Below, piece after piece: positions 11,392-23,527 of a stretch of DNA of 64,000 nucleotides (position 1 is its first letter; each line of letters opens with the position of its first letter). Source of the DNA: Verpa conica (lineage: Eukaryota > Ascomycota > Pezizomycetes > Pezizales > Morchellaceae); assembly GCA_033030425.1 (NCBI GenBank), contig JAUFSD010000022.1, positions 1 through 64,000 on the forward strand, written 5' to 3'. The translations under genes and the position numbers were made by a program. Under the pieces are notes generated by a model, which saw nothing but the letters and a program-made list of their open reading frames with translations, had not been told where the DNA came from and did no database searches.

Positions 11392-12186
11392 ATGCTATCT
11401 CAATTCAACACCTCATCAAGCAGAATGTTCTTGCCGGCCATGGTACTACTGCTAGCCTTTGTTGGTGTAACTAGCAGTAGTCCTACATCCTCTACTCTCG
11501 CTAAGAGGGTGTTGACGCCAGCGCAGATATGCACACCACCCGCCAACAAGGCCATGTACTACTGTGGCGCTACCCACGACAACGACTGGAGACAGACAGA
11601 ACAGCATGCGCAAGACTACGCCGAAATGCTGGGCTTAGAAACAGTACAGATGGTAACCACGAGAAACAATGGAGGGGTCCCTTATGTCAGCATGGACAAA
11701 TCCAGGTTATTCGCTGAGAATTCCTCTGGAAAGGTCTACTTGTTTGAAGGCAACCTATGTGGTAACTTAGACGGTGTTTGGAAGCGGACGGAAGAGCCTG
11801 CCCTGGAGAGAAATCCGCGTGTCACAGCATTGTATGCGATAGATCCTGCGGAGCCTACACTTGATAAGCGTGTGTGGCATCGTAATGCGCAAGGTGCAAT
11901 CGTACGCGATAGGACTACTGCAACTGGACAGAAGAGTAATGGAGGTAGCCCCGGCGCGATGACGAGAAGCGCATCCCCACCACGAGCAACTGTGAAGGCC
12001 GCACCAGGAAAATCCTTACCTACTCCTGCGCCCAGAAAGTCCACTCCACCGCCAGCTGTAAAGAAAGCACCAGCACCAGCAGCTGTGAAGAAAGCACCAG
12101 CACCAGCAGCTGTGAAGAAAGCACCAGCACCAGCAGCTGTAAAGAAAGCACCAGCACCTGTGAGGAAGGCCAGCGGCCCCCGTTGA
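11392..12186 (+). CDS. Secreted protein with KR processing sites and Lys/Pro/Ala-repeat tail, 264 aa
   Basis: A single-exon frame from ATG 11392 to TGA. Residues 1-29 form a signal peptide with hydrophobic core MFLPAMVLLLAFVGV. A Kex2-type KR lies at 38-39 and a second DKR|VW site lies around two-thirds of the way along. The central part holds three cysteines (ICTPP, YYCG, NLCG) and a glycosylation-type NSS. From about residue 188 the protein is Pro/Lys/Ala-rich and ends in tandem KKAPAPAAV units, resembling a histone H1-like tail. Family unknown to me. It could be a cell-wall or effector-type protein; that role is inference. An AATAAA lies about 100 bases downstream. Confidence 0.75.
   Translation: MLSQFNTSSSRMFLPAMVLLLAFVGVTSSSPTSSTLAKRVLTPAQICTPPANKAMYYCGATHDNDWRQTEQHAQDYAEMLGLETVQMVTTRNNGGVPYVSMDKSRLFAENSSGKVYLFEGNLCGNLDGVWKRTEEPALERNPRVTALYAIDPAEPTLDKRVWHRNAQGAIVRDRTTATGQKSNGGSPGAMTRSASPPRATVKAAPGKSLPTPAPRKSTPPPAVKKAPAPAAVKKAPAPAAVKKAPAPAAVKKAPAPVRKASGPR
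12055..12159 (+). repeat. 27-bp coding tandem repeat (AVKKAPAPA)
   Basis: Three full 27-bp units at 12055-12081, 12082-12108 and 12109-12135, followed by a partial unit to 12159. Units differ at only one or two third-codon positions (GTA/GTG), so the array is young or homogenised. Whole-unit changes would alter tail length without breaking the frame. Confidence 0.9.
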
Positions 12187-15100
12187 TCTAAAGTGGGAAC
12201 ACGCCCGGGGTGAGCGACTATACTTGATTATGTAGGATGTTTGACAGATGATGGGGGATATATTTTGTATTTACGTACCGCGTTATAGAAATAAAGTTGC
12301 TTTTTTTTCCTTCCCCTATTCTACTCCTAGCTCAATATTATTCCCAGAACGATATTGTTAGATCTTTATGATTTCCGTGAAGATTGCATCAAATTGACAA
12401 CCACCCTCTATATATATTGAGGGCTTCGTGTTTTTAGTACACTGAGACTACAAAAAAACAAGAAATAGAGATTTCTAGAGTATCCATGAGAGCCAATTGA
12501 TAAAAGCATATGTTTCTCTCCATTCTGTATTATCTGGTTCAACATCTATCTGTTTCTTTAAAGCGAGTGATAACCTATGACTCTTTAGATATGTCTTTAT
12601 TTGCTGTAAGTGAAGAGGTAATATACTATCCTATCGGCCCCCTGGACTTTTGTCAGCTTGTGTATATGGACTTGTACTTTTTTCTCAAGGCCCACGCCTT
12701 GGGTGTCCTAGCGTAGTGCTACATGAAGAGGGCTTTGTCTGCAATCTATCTCGTGAATAATTATTCGTTCATCGACAAAATAGAAACATCCCGAGGTGTT
12801 TGGTGGAAATGGTGTTCTCGCAAACCATAACTCGTAACTCGTTATGGGAGTTTCCTAGTAGCTATACTGAGAGGGCACGTGCGAGATACCCATCTGAGTA
12901 AATGGACAGGGTTAGGGTTTCTTTTCCAGGCTGGCGGATCAAGCAAATAGAGTATGCTCAGGTGCACAACATAAACCCTGAATGATCAAATTAAATATCC
13001 TAATAATATGAGACTTGAGTAACTTAGGCTTTCGAATAGCTGTCACCCCTCCAAAGCCTCTGTGGCATAACCGGAGAAGCTCTAAAACCACGTCTATATC
13101 TTTAGCCCTCGAAGGACTTTATAAATAATCCCCAAAATCTATCCCATGAGTCGTTGACAATCACCTTACCTCAGATTTAGTGGTCGGTACACCTAGTAAT
13201 TGTTCATCCTACGAATTCTTTGGAATTCTAAGCATTCTAAGCCTGTTATGTAACATGCTCTTTTGAGAGTCTGTTTTAAAGACTTATAGCTAATCAACTG
13301 GCGGGTGATCGACTGGGTTCTCGAGATATTATCGTCAAACAACTTGAATTGGTTGATTCAATGGATTCCTTTGCAGAATATACTGCGATAGGCAACGAGC
13401 CCCTGGGGGGGGGGTTAGATCAGCCTAAGGGCTGACATAATTTTTGAGGAAAGGGATATCGGACCTACGATGAGGCAGAGTGCGTTGTGGTGGATTGATT
13501 CAATCTTTCCAGGTTTCTAGGGCACTAACTCTTAATCGGCCAAAATCACGTATTCCTGATTTTCAGACAAAAAACAGCAACTACTATGATTTATGCACCT
13601 ACAATAAACTTAAGTATCGCTCCTTTGTCATCTACAACTAGAAAACTAGTAAAAGATATCTAAGCTTCTAGAATCAAATTCCCATCCCGCTAGTTAAAAT
13701 TATTTCTCGCAGCTCGCTAATCCCTCCATCTTTTAATATAATATCCACCCGGGGATTCGATTGCAGTTATATTAGACACAACTAAAGGAAGATACAAGAA
13801 TACCCTGGCCCTAGCTGTGCCGCTGTGTGGGTAAGCCCGGTGACAGGCGTCATTAGACTTACCCGCACACCCGAGTACAACTGCGCCTCTCAATCCTAGT
13901 CCATTTGGTTATAGAGTCTCTCCATCCCTATTATTGCATTCTCGACCTCTCCGTCTACGCGCACAAATCGATCGGTGGTCATAGAATATTGAAACCACCA
14001 GTACCTTGAGTTTTCAAGCACGGGCTTTTCATCAATAAAAAATCCACCGGGTGTTTAAAGTTAGCTAAAGGCACTGAAAGACCGATACCTCCCCCAACAA
14101 GCCAACCAGGCTGATTAGTCTCATACTCGATCCTCAAAGATAACTCCAAGCAAGCTATTGATTTAAAATGATTTTGTTTTAACCGCTGTTATTTTTATAA
14201 TTTAAAACGTTTCTCTACTTTTGGGCGGGTTCTGTGTTACCACAGTACGGCGGCCTACAGCGACCAGCCCACCATAGCTACGAAAGAGCAGTACCAGTGC
14301 CCCAGCCTCCCCCCAAGAACCAATCGACAGCCTCAATGAATTCATCTAACTTTTATTTTATGTTAGAATATGTACCATTAGATAGCTATAGTGCCCCAGA
14401 ACCCATGGGAGAGTGGGGAAATACGCGAAGTTTCTGATATAAATCCTAACGCTGATGCTCAATTGGGTTAATAAAAGAACATCCAACGCTGCACTAAAAC
14501 CCACCCCAAAGACCGCGTACTTTTTTAGTCTGTGCATGTTACTAAGCTAACATGCTCAAGTATGGACTCGAACGCCTGCTACTTGGGCAAAAGCCTTTGG
14601 GTTAGGGTTTGCTGTCAGGAGCCTCGCCTATTCTCCTCCTCTCCCACATGCTCTAGGGAATTATAGCTATCTATGAGTGCTCTGGAATATCAGATAGACG
14701 AATTAATTACGATTGTTCATTGATTCTTGGAAGTAAATAATTGGCGTTGAGTAGGTGCACGGTCCCTCTAGAACCCTTACAAATCTTAGTCCATAAATGT
14801 GCGTGATAAGCTAGATGTTCCCCGTAGCAAGAATAAAGGTTTACTCGCTGGAAAATAAAGCCTATGGCCTAGGTACGAGCTACAACCAGGCTTCCATACT
14901 AGGAAGTGATGTACCCAGACGACAGACTTTACTTTTCGGCGAGTAATATATCGAGTAGCAAAAAAGAGCGGTTAGGGTACAATTATTCTAAAAGAGTAGC
15001 GAAAAATCAGGCTATGGCGCGCGCAGTCTTAAATGTGACGCAAAATTTCAGCCGATATTCCGGCCCTCACAGCCAGCCAAAAGACTAACAAAAAGATATG

Positions 15101-17120
15101 TGGCCTTGTATAGCATCAATAAAGCTCCATATCTTTTTGTTAAGCTTTGGCATGTGTAGTTGTTGTGGAATAAAACTTCATTTTTGGCTGTAGAAAGTGC
15201 CAAATGGAACCATTCCTAGAAATACTTAGACATGATGGATGCTACATATAGCCTAACAAGTAAGAAGGGGTATACTAGAGGAAAAACTCCACTGGGATCA
15301 TATATTGGTAGTGTTTGTTTTCTGTTGAGCATACACTTGAGCTTGTAGGATTTTTTTTTATTTTTTGCATGCCCAGATTATTGAAGTTTGGCTAAGATTT
15401 GGTGTGGGTTGCTGTTCCACACCCGAACTCGGCTAGCACATTTAAGTCTGCGCGCGCCATACCTAAACGTAGGTCTGTTACTCTACGACCACAGCGGTAC
15501 CATGAATATCTACCGAAGATATACTGATCTAGTTGTACTGTCGAGGGATATTCAGTACCCAAGCATATCCTCTAATAAATAATGATGACTCGACGGCCGT
15601 AACATCCCCGGAGATATATGGACACTGGGCCAGTCTAAACTCTAGCGATCTTTTGTCAGGATAAGTAAAAGTCTACCTAATAAAGGAATAGAGCGACTAA
15701 TAGGAATACCCAACTCATAGGCATGTAAAAAATGGTATTGATCTGTGCGTTACCTCATGAGCTCTTAAGCGAGGGAAATCCCCAAATATATGATTGCAAT
15801 ATCTGGGGTCCACAAATGGAGTTAAGACTCCGCCGGCCATCATGCTGCGCGCACGTTTCTGTCACTTGTATTCTAACATGAGTAGATCGGGTCGATCACA
15901 CAATCTAAGCAAAAAAGCTTGCGACAATCTGCCGCCGGCTGTCGGTTATGTACTATAGTAACCATGGATCCCCTATAGTATAGTGGGGCAAGTATTGGTA
16001 TCTCGGGTGCCCAGCGCGCTGGGATGGGGCTTAGGAAGAACTAGTCTACCATGAGTCAAGCTATTTTCAACTATCGAATGCCTTTAGGGAAGTACAATAT
16101 ATCTCAAAGAGGCTGTGAAACATCTATAAGAGATAGTAATAGTTTGCTCGACTGGTGTTACGATAACCGCTACAAGCCCTAGATCAAAACAAGGTTATGG
16201 AGACGTATTGATAAGTCGATGCAAGATTTGTTTGCACCGCAATTCACACCCCGATCGACGCCGATTACCGCTGAGCCACCCTTGTCCGCGGTCGGGAAAA
16301 ACCTGCAGACTGTATAAACCTTTAATGACATCTGGAATGTCTCTACTAGGATTAAATACGGAGCATTTTAGAAAGCCGGAGTTTAACAGGACCATAATAG
16401 GGGCAATCATGCACTGGTGCACGGCCTTTTATTCAACTTTGTCGCATCTAAGAGCCGAGCCGAGGCCCTTCACCGAGACACATATTTTCTATGGATAGGC
16501 GGTACGGGTAGTGGCAGGTACCACTGGTCTACTTAATTTTGGTGGCAAAGACTAATAAGAATTGATACGGATCTATGGGCAGAGAAGGACTGTAGAGGTA
16601 ATACGAAACCAGATCGCCTTATCTTGAACTGTGGCCAACACGCTTTTGGCACGAACTTATATTAAGATCTACAACCTTACTCCGCAATTCCAAGGATGGT
16701 GGAATGATGGATAAAGATACGAGAGATACTGATAGAGGATCATAAAACCAAGATGGGAAAAAGAGCATGGATATTAAGGTGCTCTTGTGGGCCTCCTCAT
16801 GATTATCTACCACCCAATCCTGAACAATATTTAGAGGAAATAAACCGGATTTGTCATCTTTCATTACCGGCACATCCCATACCCTATATGAGGATCCTGC
16901 TGTTCGGTGATAAGCAATACCTTGGTAACTCCATTTAGTTATTCATGCCTCGTGCCATTACCTATAAGGTAGATCGTAATGGTCATTGAGATATTTTACT
17001 TATGACCACACTGGGAAAATATATATTGTCTGATCTTTCACATACGCAAAAATCTCAGAAGCTATAAGCATATATAGCCGTTGAGGGACCTTCGCTAAGG
17101 GCCACAATATTCAATAAGCG
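12187..17120. other. Long AT-rich gene-poor stretch
   Basis: Nearly 5 kb with only short open frames and no exon chain I could assemble. It contains a 15-bp inverted repeat (TAACAAAAAGATATG at 15086-15100 and its complement at 15128-15142) and a GTGTGGGTAAG / CTTACCCGCACAC inverted pair near 13824-13870. Single telomere-like GGGTTAGGGTTT tracts lie at 12909-12920 and 14599-14610. A TATATA at about 17071 may be the P450 TATA box. Confidence 0.55.
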
Positions 17121-19021
17121 ATGGCTCTCCTCTCAAGTTTCCCAGGCTCTTTCTATGCCCCATACCTCAGCATAAACCTTGCCATACCTACATTCATATT
17201 TACAGTGCTAGGACTTTATTTTGTGAAAATCCGACTTCGCCCTGGACTGCGCTCGATTCCCGGACCATTCTTAGCCTCGATCACAGATCTTTATAGGTTC
17301 TTTGACCTGTGGGGTAGAAAATGTCACGATACTCAAATTGCGCTACATGCAAAATACGGGCCATTTGTGAGATATGGGCCTAATTGTGTCTCTATATCAG
17401 ACCCTGATGCTATCCCTATCATATATAGTGTTAATAAAGGGTTTCTTAAAGTAATTAAAACCACTATATGCTGGGTTAACACAAATCTGTCTACAAGAGA
17501 AGCTCACGATTTTTGATAGTCTGAGTTCTATGACGTCTTTGCAGTTCTTGCAAAAGGCACGATGATGCAGGGGATGTTCGATACAAAGGACGAGCTATAT
17601 CACCGGGTAAGTCCCCAAGATTATCAGAAATTATGTTTGCCGAGCTAGTACTACGATAGTTCTCTTTGTACTTATCATGTCAGTCTCATGTAGTCAATGA
17701 GGAAGCCTGTCAACCACGTCTATGCCTTATCAAACATACTGGAGTATGAACCTTATGTGGACTCAACTTCACGAGCTTTTATTACTCGTCTTACATCCCT
17801 TTATGCCAATCCAGGTGAAATCTGTGACCTAGGTAAATGGCTACAGTGGTATGCATTCGATGTTATAGGCGAGATTACATATTCCCGAAGGCTTGGCTTT
17901 ATCGACGAAGGAAAGGATGTTGATGGGATCATCAGCTCCATCAGTAAACAGCTCGATTATGCATCTGTTGTGAGTCATATTCCGGTTCAATTTCTACTTA
18001 ATTTTCTTTAATACAAATTGAAGGTTTCTCAAATCCCATGGCTGGACAAATTTCTCGAGAAGAACCCCATTCTACATGCCGTTAAAACTTATTCTGCTCC
18101 AATCGCTCGTTTTACTCTTGCCAGAATGCAGGAGCGTCTCGCCGAGCTCGACAACGAAAAGGCCCGGGCAGATAGAGGAGAGGTCCCTTCAAATGAGCGC
18201 AAGAAGGACATGCTTTCGAGGTTCCTTGATGCACGCGCGAAAGATCCCGAGAAATTTTCTGAATACTTTGTTATATCCTACGCGAATACAAACAGCTTTG
18301 CTGGCTCTGATACAACAGGAATTACTCTGAGGGCATTATTCTACCACGCTCTGAAGAACCCTAAAACCTTGGCCCGACTTCGTTCTGAGGTTGATTCTAT
18401 TGATGAGTTATCTTACCCTATCTCGTGGGCCGACACGAAAAAGATGCCATACCTTGATGCTTGTATAAAAGAGGCCTTGAGGATACATCCGGCAGTAGGG
18501 GCAATTCTTGAGAGGGTGGTCCCTAAAGGTGGTAGTGAGATATGTGGACGATTCTTTGAGGAAGGAACGATTGTGGGAGTCAATGCTTGGGTTGCTCAGC
18601 GGGACAAAGGCGTTTTTGGTGATGACGCAGATGAATGGAATCCAGACAGGTGGTTCACCTCCGAAGAACGGAAGAAGAAGATGGACAGATCAATCCTTGC
18701 GGTATGTAGTTTCTAGAAAGTTTTTATTATAGTAGCTCAGTGAGCTGAAGGTATTCATCGGTAGTTTGGCGGAGGAAGCCGGATCTGTCTAGGCAAGCAC
18801 ATTTCATTGCTAGAGATCCATAAACTCGTTCCACAGCTTTTGAAGTCGTTCGATGTGAGTTTAATTTTGACTCCTTCCTGGCTCGAGGTAGTCGTGTTGT
18901 ACTTACCGAGAACTTATAGATCGAGCTAGCATATCCGGAAAAAGAGTGGAATTTGCGCAATAACCTGTTTTCAAACCAGGCTGGCTTGCTGGTGAAACTG
19001 AAGCGGAGAATTCCAATTTGA
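17121..19021 (+). CDS. Cytochrome P450 monooxygenase, 6 exons, about 520 aa
   Basis: Exons 17121-17450, 17520-17606, 17694-17969, 18024-18701, 18765-18854 and 18920-19021, all phase-0 GT-AG junctions. The N-terminus carries a membrane anchor (LAIPTFIFTVLGLYFV) and the proline-rich hinge RSIPGPFLA. The I-helix oxygen-binding motif AGSDTTG is at about 324-330, the ExxR motif in KEALR at 380-384, WNPDRW at 436-441, and the haem motif FGGGSRICLGK at 458-468 with Cys465 as the axial ligand. The last exon ends LVKLKRRIPI. This is a full-length E-class fungal P450, resembling the pisatin-demethylase/benzoate-hydroxylase type. Substrate unknown. No reductase or biosynthetic partner is adjacent, so nothing indicates a metabolite cluster. 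Confidence 0.88.
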
Positions 19022-19138
19022 TACTGTCTCATAAGGGGCATTGCATTAATTAGTATTGTTTTTGTACTGGAGACTAGACATGCTCTACATAAATATACAT
19101 AAAGTTCAAGTAGTTCAATTGGAACTTTGTGATGTATA

Positions 19139-19485
19139 TGTTCTGGCCCGTTGGAGGGACATCCTCTATATGGGCCAGCCTGCGTCCCCTGTATGGGTAA
19201 CAACATAAAAAAACCCTGGCTACAAAAAAACACTCAGAACAAAACTTCCAACCTCCTAAAAGTTTGATAAAGCATAGCATAAAATCCAAAAAAATCTCAA
19301 ATATAGTTCAAGATAGATTCATATTTTCTAGCTATTATTCTTATTCTTTTGAGTGTCCCTGTATTAATTAGGCTATACTTTGTTGGCCCGCCCATGGGTG
19401 TCCCTCCAACGGGTAGGGCACCTAACAGATTGCCCGTTGAGGGGACGTCCCCCCCATAGGCACATCCCCCCAACGGGCCAGAACA
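19139..19485. mobile_element. TG...CA MITE, family A copy 1 (347 bp, TATA target duplication)
   Basis: Begins TGTTCTGGCCCGTTGG and ends with the reverse complement CCAACGGGCCAGAACA. It is flanked by TATA at 19135-19138 and 19486-19489. Its interior closely matches 22225-22621. No transposase frame is present, so it must be mobilised in trans. It lies just downstream of the P450 gene and does not touch it. Confidence 0.88.
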
Positions 19486-20511
19486 TATACATACTATTGA
19501 CTAAGTACCACCAAGAGAGAAATTGGCTATGCGGGCATCACCTACGGAGGCCTATTCATTTGTCTGGTGAAAATTGCTCCCCGCCCATGTGGGGGCCAAA
19601 AGGAACGGCTTAACTATAAGAGTGGCAAGTAAATCAGAGTGGAGTGGTCTTGAACAGATAAGCGTTTTATATTAGTAGAATAGGCAGTACTTCCAGGTTG
19701 TTTTATGCTGTGGGCTAGGGTTTCTCTACCTAAACTCATTGGCAGGACATTAAATACCTGTGTGCGCCGCCTCGCTGGTGCTGCCCACTAAGGGTGGGCA
19801 GCACCACTAGACAAAGGGATACTGCCTAAACCGCTACTACAACAAAATATGAAATTAGGAACTTTAGAAATAAAAATAAAAATAAAAATAAAAAGTATAA
19901 ATTCATACAAATGTATTTATAACGGTTTAACGACCCTTACTATGCCTAGTCCCTGGGGTAACGAGCAGGAGCTCGGGATCAGGTAGTATCTCGGCTGTCC
20001 CCTCAGTCCCAGGAACTCCCTGAGAGCTCTAGAGACAAAATATAACTTTTGCTGATGAGTAGACTCCTACCCCTTGAAAAGGGTTTGTAGTTTATGTGAT
20101 GAGGGCCTGGGGATATATAAGCAGAGTAAAACAGCCCTTAGAAAATACCTCCCATTGTCCGTTTGTCCATAGCTTTTATGTTTCTTTCTTAAGGATCCAA
20201 AATGTATGAATTTAAGGTTTTTTAGTACTATACCACTCAAAAAAGTAGAAAGGTTCCCACTCCAGCCACACCGTAATATAATTAGATCTATTTTTCTTCT
20301 AATCCATTCTCTTAGATAACTATTGTTTTTAGTAATATCCAATATCCAATTTCTAATTTCTCTTGTAGTAGCGGTTTGGGTGGTACAGGTCTCCGCAGTC
20401 ACTACAACCTGCTATTAAAAGTGTCCTCTAGACTATTTCGGGCCACCCTAAACTATAGCTAGCTGGAGAAATAATCCTTACGACCAGATAGTTGCTATCC
20501 CATAATCCGGT

Positions 20512-20567
20512 AATAGGAACGCTGATTCTCGTGTCTCGCGTGTCTCGATCTTTTTTACTGTTCGCTG
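20512..20567. mobile_element. Truncated MITE, family C (half copy)
   Basis: About 56 bp match the right half of the element at 57083-57234 (ATAGGAACGCTGATTCTCGT... to ...CTTTTTTACTGTTCGCTG). The left half is missing. Confidence 0.75.
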
Positions 20568-20866
20568 CACAGGAGTACTTGTGTTCCTATAACCTTTGCA
20601 ATAGGTGGGATTTTTTAATATATGGTATCGAATAGGTATAATGGGACCCGAGCACAATAATATTAGAGGCTTGGCATAGGAGCGTGCATATATAGGGGTT
20701 GTGAGGGCCCTCGAGAGGCCTCTCCCAGACAAGCAATCTTTCAAAATAAGAGTCTCTAATCCTTTCCTTATACATCTAGACTAAGGTATATATTGACCCT
20801 AAAAAAAGTCAAAAAGAAATCATATTCTATCACTCATATCTTTATAGTGTTACTCATGCTTCCGTC

Positions 20867-23527
20867 CTACACTCTTAATTTCCCTCTCCTACGACCCACC
20901 CTCTCAAGAAACTTCCTTCTCCTGGCTGTATCCGTTTGCATTGTCCCGAGGACTTTCTCACTCAACTTCACCAACATAGAACCAGACCTTTCAGCACTCA
21001 CCCAGTCACCTTGATCAGAGAACACATGGCAAAGGAGCTCGAGTACTCTAAGGGTTTTTGGGTGACTCTCCCCTAAGATTGTCTGACTTTCCTTGTGTAC
21101 CGACGACAAAAGCCTTTCAGCTTCCATAAATCTGCCACAGAACCTATATGTCTCCCCAAGTTTTGTTTTGAACTTCATTGTTTCGTTATGATTACCGATA
21201 AGTAGACTTTTACCCCGCTCAACAATCAGCTCTAGTACATCACTAGCCTTTCTATCCTGGCCTAATTTAGCCAAGACCCGTGCCCAGTTGCTCAGCTCGG
21301 TGACGTAAGAGCATTCGTTGATATCTGGAGATTGCTTTCGAATATCGATAAGCCTACGGAGGAGGGTTTCTGCCGCTTTCCAGTCCTTTCTACTCATGAG
21401 TATAACGGATAAATTATTCATGGTATCCAAGGTTTGGAGGTCCCGTTTACCGAGAATATTCTCCATGAGGGGGAGAATATGCTTTAAAATCCTACCCGAT
21501 GTCTCATTTTCCCCAAGCCTCCTAGAAACATCAGCAATTATAGCTGATGCCCTTAAAGAGTCCTTGTCCCAGAAAACTTCAGAGTTTTCATAACGCAGGA
21601 TCACCTGTATGAGTGCCCCAAGGTGTGAAATCGCTAGCCTCGCAAATGACCAGGCTTCCTCCGTTGGCGTGCAACCGAGAGTTATGGATCTACTGACATC
21701 AATCATGATTTCGTGCTCAACAACAGACCGTCTAGATAATGGAATTCGACTCCTCAGCCGGATATAAAGTTCCTGGCCTATCGATATGCTCTTAGAGGAA
21801 GTAATCCGAGAAACAAGCCGATAACTCAAGAGTTTGCTGATAGATCCGTCGACTACTATAGCAAAAATCAGTGATTTTCCTTCAACTCTACCAGGTCCAA
21901 ACACCCTCACCCCACCCAGTAATAAACTATGTAGCGGTCTAATGTATCTTTTTTTAATAGAAATACAGGATACGTACATCCCTGAGGGTATTTCAGAAAA
22001 CGAAACAAGACCCCCAACGCGATATGATTCCTGTCCAAATAAGAACATATAAGAAGTAGCCGATTATCTTCAACCGCTAATTTTTGTAGCGATATCTCGA
22101 AGGTTATAATTTCTGTAGACGTCTCTCCACTAAAGTCGCATCCAAATTTCCGCACGAGATCCTCAAGCATCTGACGGAAGAGACCAATATAGTCTAGTGT
22201 AGATATACCGTGAATTCTTATATATGTTCTGGCCCGCTGGGGGGACGTGCCCGTTGGGGGGACGTCCCCTCAACGGGCCAACCTGTTGGAGGGACGTCCT
22301 CTATATGGGCCAGCCTATGTCCCCTGTATGGGTAACAACATAAAAAAACCCTGGCTACAAAAAAACACTCAGAACAAAGCTTCCAGCCTCCTACAAGTTT
22401 TATAAAGCATAGTATAAAATCCAAAAAAATCACAAATATAGCCCAAGATAGATTCATATTTTCTAGCTATTATTCTTATGCTTTTGAGTGTGCCTGTATT
22501 AATTAGGCTATACTTTGTTAGTCCGCCCCATGGGTGTCCCTCCAACGGGTAGGGCACCTAAAAGATTGCCCGTTGAGGGGACGTCCCCCCAACAGGCACG
22601 TCCCCCCAACGGGCCAGAACATATACGCGATGGCATTCTGAATAGCCAGAGGTGATAAGTCCAGTTGACTACTCAGCTCATCTTCCAGGTTGGACCCTTC
22701 TTGGATAATTAGAACGGGTCTTCCGCTGCTTGGGGTACAGAACTGTTATACATACTTGTATCCAAGATATCTATCGCTATTGAGTCCCTTGAACTACTCT
22801 CTTGCCCCACGAAGCCATCTCCCTCAAGCTCTAGGTGGTCGCCAGGATTTCCAGTCGATTGAGTTCTGATCTGGGGCCCGGGGTTGACTAGATCGGTGTC
22901 TCTAAATAATAACTGGAGCTTAGACTCCCGAAACCGACTTTAATATTTCTCAGAACATAGGTGAATATACTTACGAAGGGTTGCGGAAAGTCTCCGGGGT
23001 TCTAAATATAGAATCAAATTCATCCGGGATAGAATTTTGAAACACCGCTCCGCTACGTCTAGATGGGACTGGGGTCTGAAATAATTCTGAGTCTAAGATC
23101 CCATCATGCCCGAATGACTCTAGGCCCAATTCATAAAAGCTATCGGTGGAGAAGTGGGTAGGACCAGCAGGGTCGGGTACATCTCCAGCTCCGCAGCCGG
23201 TTCGATTAAATGGGACTTGATAGAGAACTCGGGGTTCTTCGGGGATAGAGGGTATAGATCGTCGGTTTTGTATTCTCAACGAACACACTGGTTTAGTGTG
23301 GCTCTTCTTTTTTGAGAATCCCCATCTCTTTAGATGTTTCTGGTAAGTACGTTTCCTATGCTACAATTAGTTATCAGCTCGATATTAGAGGAAAGACCCA
23401 ACTGTTACTTTGCCGGAACATCAAACTGTTTGTTGACAATCTCGATCACCTCGTCAAGAGGCTTATTCTGGGAGATGTATAAATCTTTTACAAGATCCTT
23501 TACCTCTTTCCCCCAGTTCCAGGTCAT
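20867..23527 (-). pseudogene. Clr5-domain / STAND-remnant / TPR-like gene, split by MITE insertion
   Basis: Paralogue of the intact gene at 29106-31250. Exons 23527-23409 and 23355-22975 encode a Clr5 domain (MTWNWGKEVKDL... then KRWGFSKKK) and a polar linker. Exon 3 starts at 22901, but its 3' junction near 22700-22760 cannot be resolved and may contain a frameshift. The coding sequence reaches SPLAIQNAIAY and is then cut by a 397-bp element at 22225-22621. It resumes at 22220 in a stretch equivalent to HGISTLDYIGLFRQ, continues to 21978, and finishes in exon 21855-20867, which has exactly the same length (989 nt) as in the paralogue. Removing the element and one TATA restores the frame across the site. 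The rest of the TPR-like tail is open, so the break looks fairly recent. Confidence 0.82.
22225..22621. mobile_element. TG...CA MITE, family A copy 2 (397 bp), inserted in the Clr5 gene
   Basis: Same family as 19139-19485: starts TGTTCTGGCCCG, ends CGGGCCAGAACA, flanked by TATA at 22221-22224 and 22622-22625. The extra length comes mainly from a duplicated GTTGG(A/G)GGGACGTCC-type block near the left end. Its target was a GCGTATATAAG stretch of coding sequence, so the 4-bp duplication can be verified against the paralogue's frame. Confidence 0.93.

Noticed and set aside
14530..14600. tRNA-like GGACTCGAAC word
   Set aside because: T-arm pairing fails and no complete cloverleaf is present.
18727..19233. 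A 168-aa minus-strand frame downstream of the P450
   Set aside because: It is antisense to the last two P450 exons and runs into a MITE; the plus-strand reading has the haem motif.
20867..22048. Reading the 393-codon frame as an intact independent gene starting MFLFGQ
   Set aside because: The first 65 codons are intron read-through. Exon logic and the paralogue show that this is only the 3' part of a longer gene broken by a MITE.
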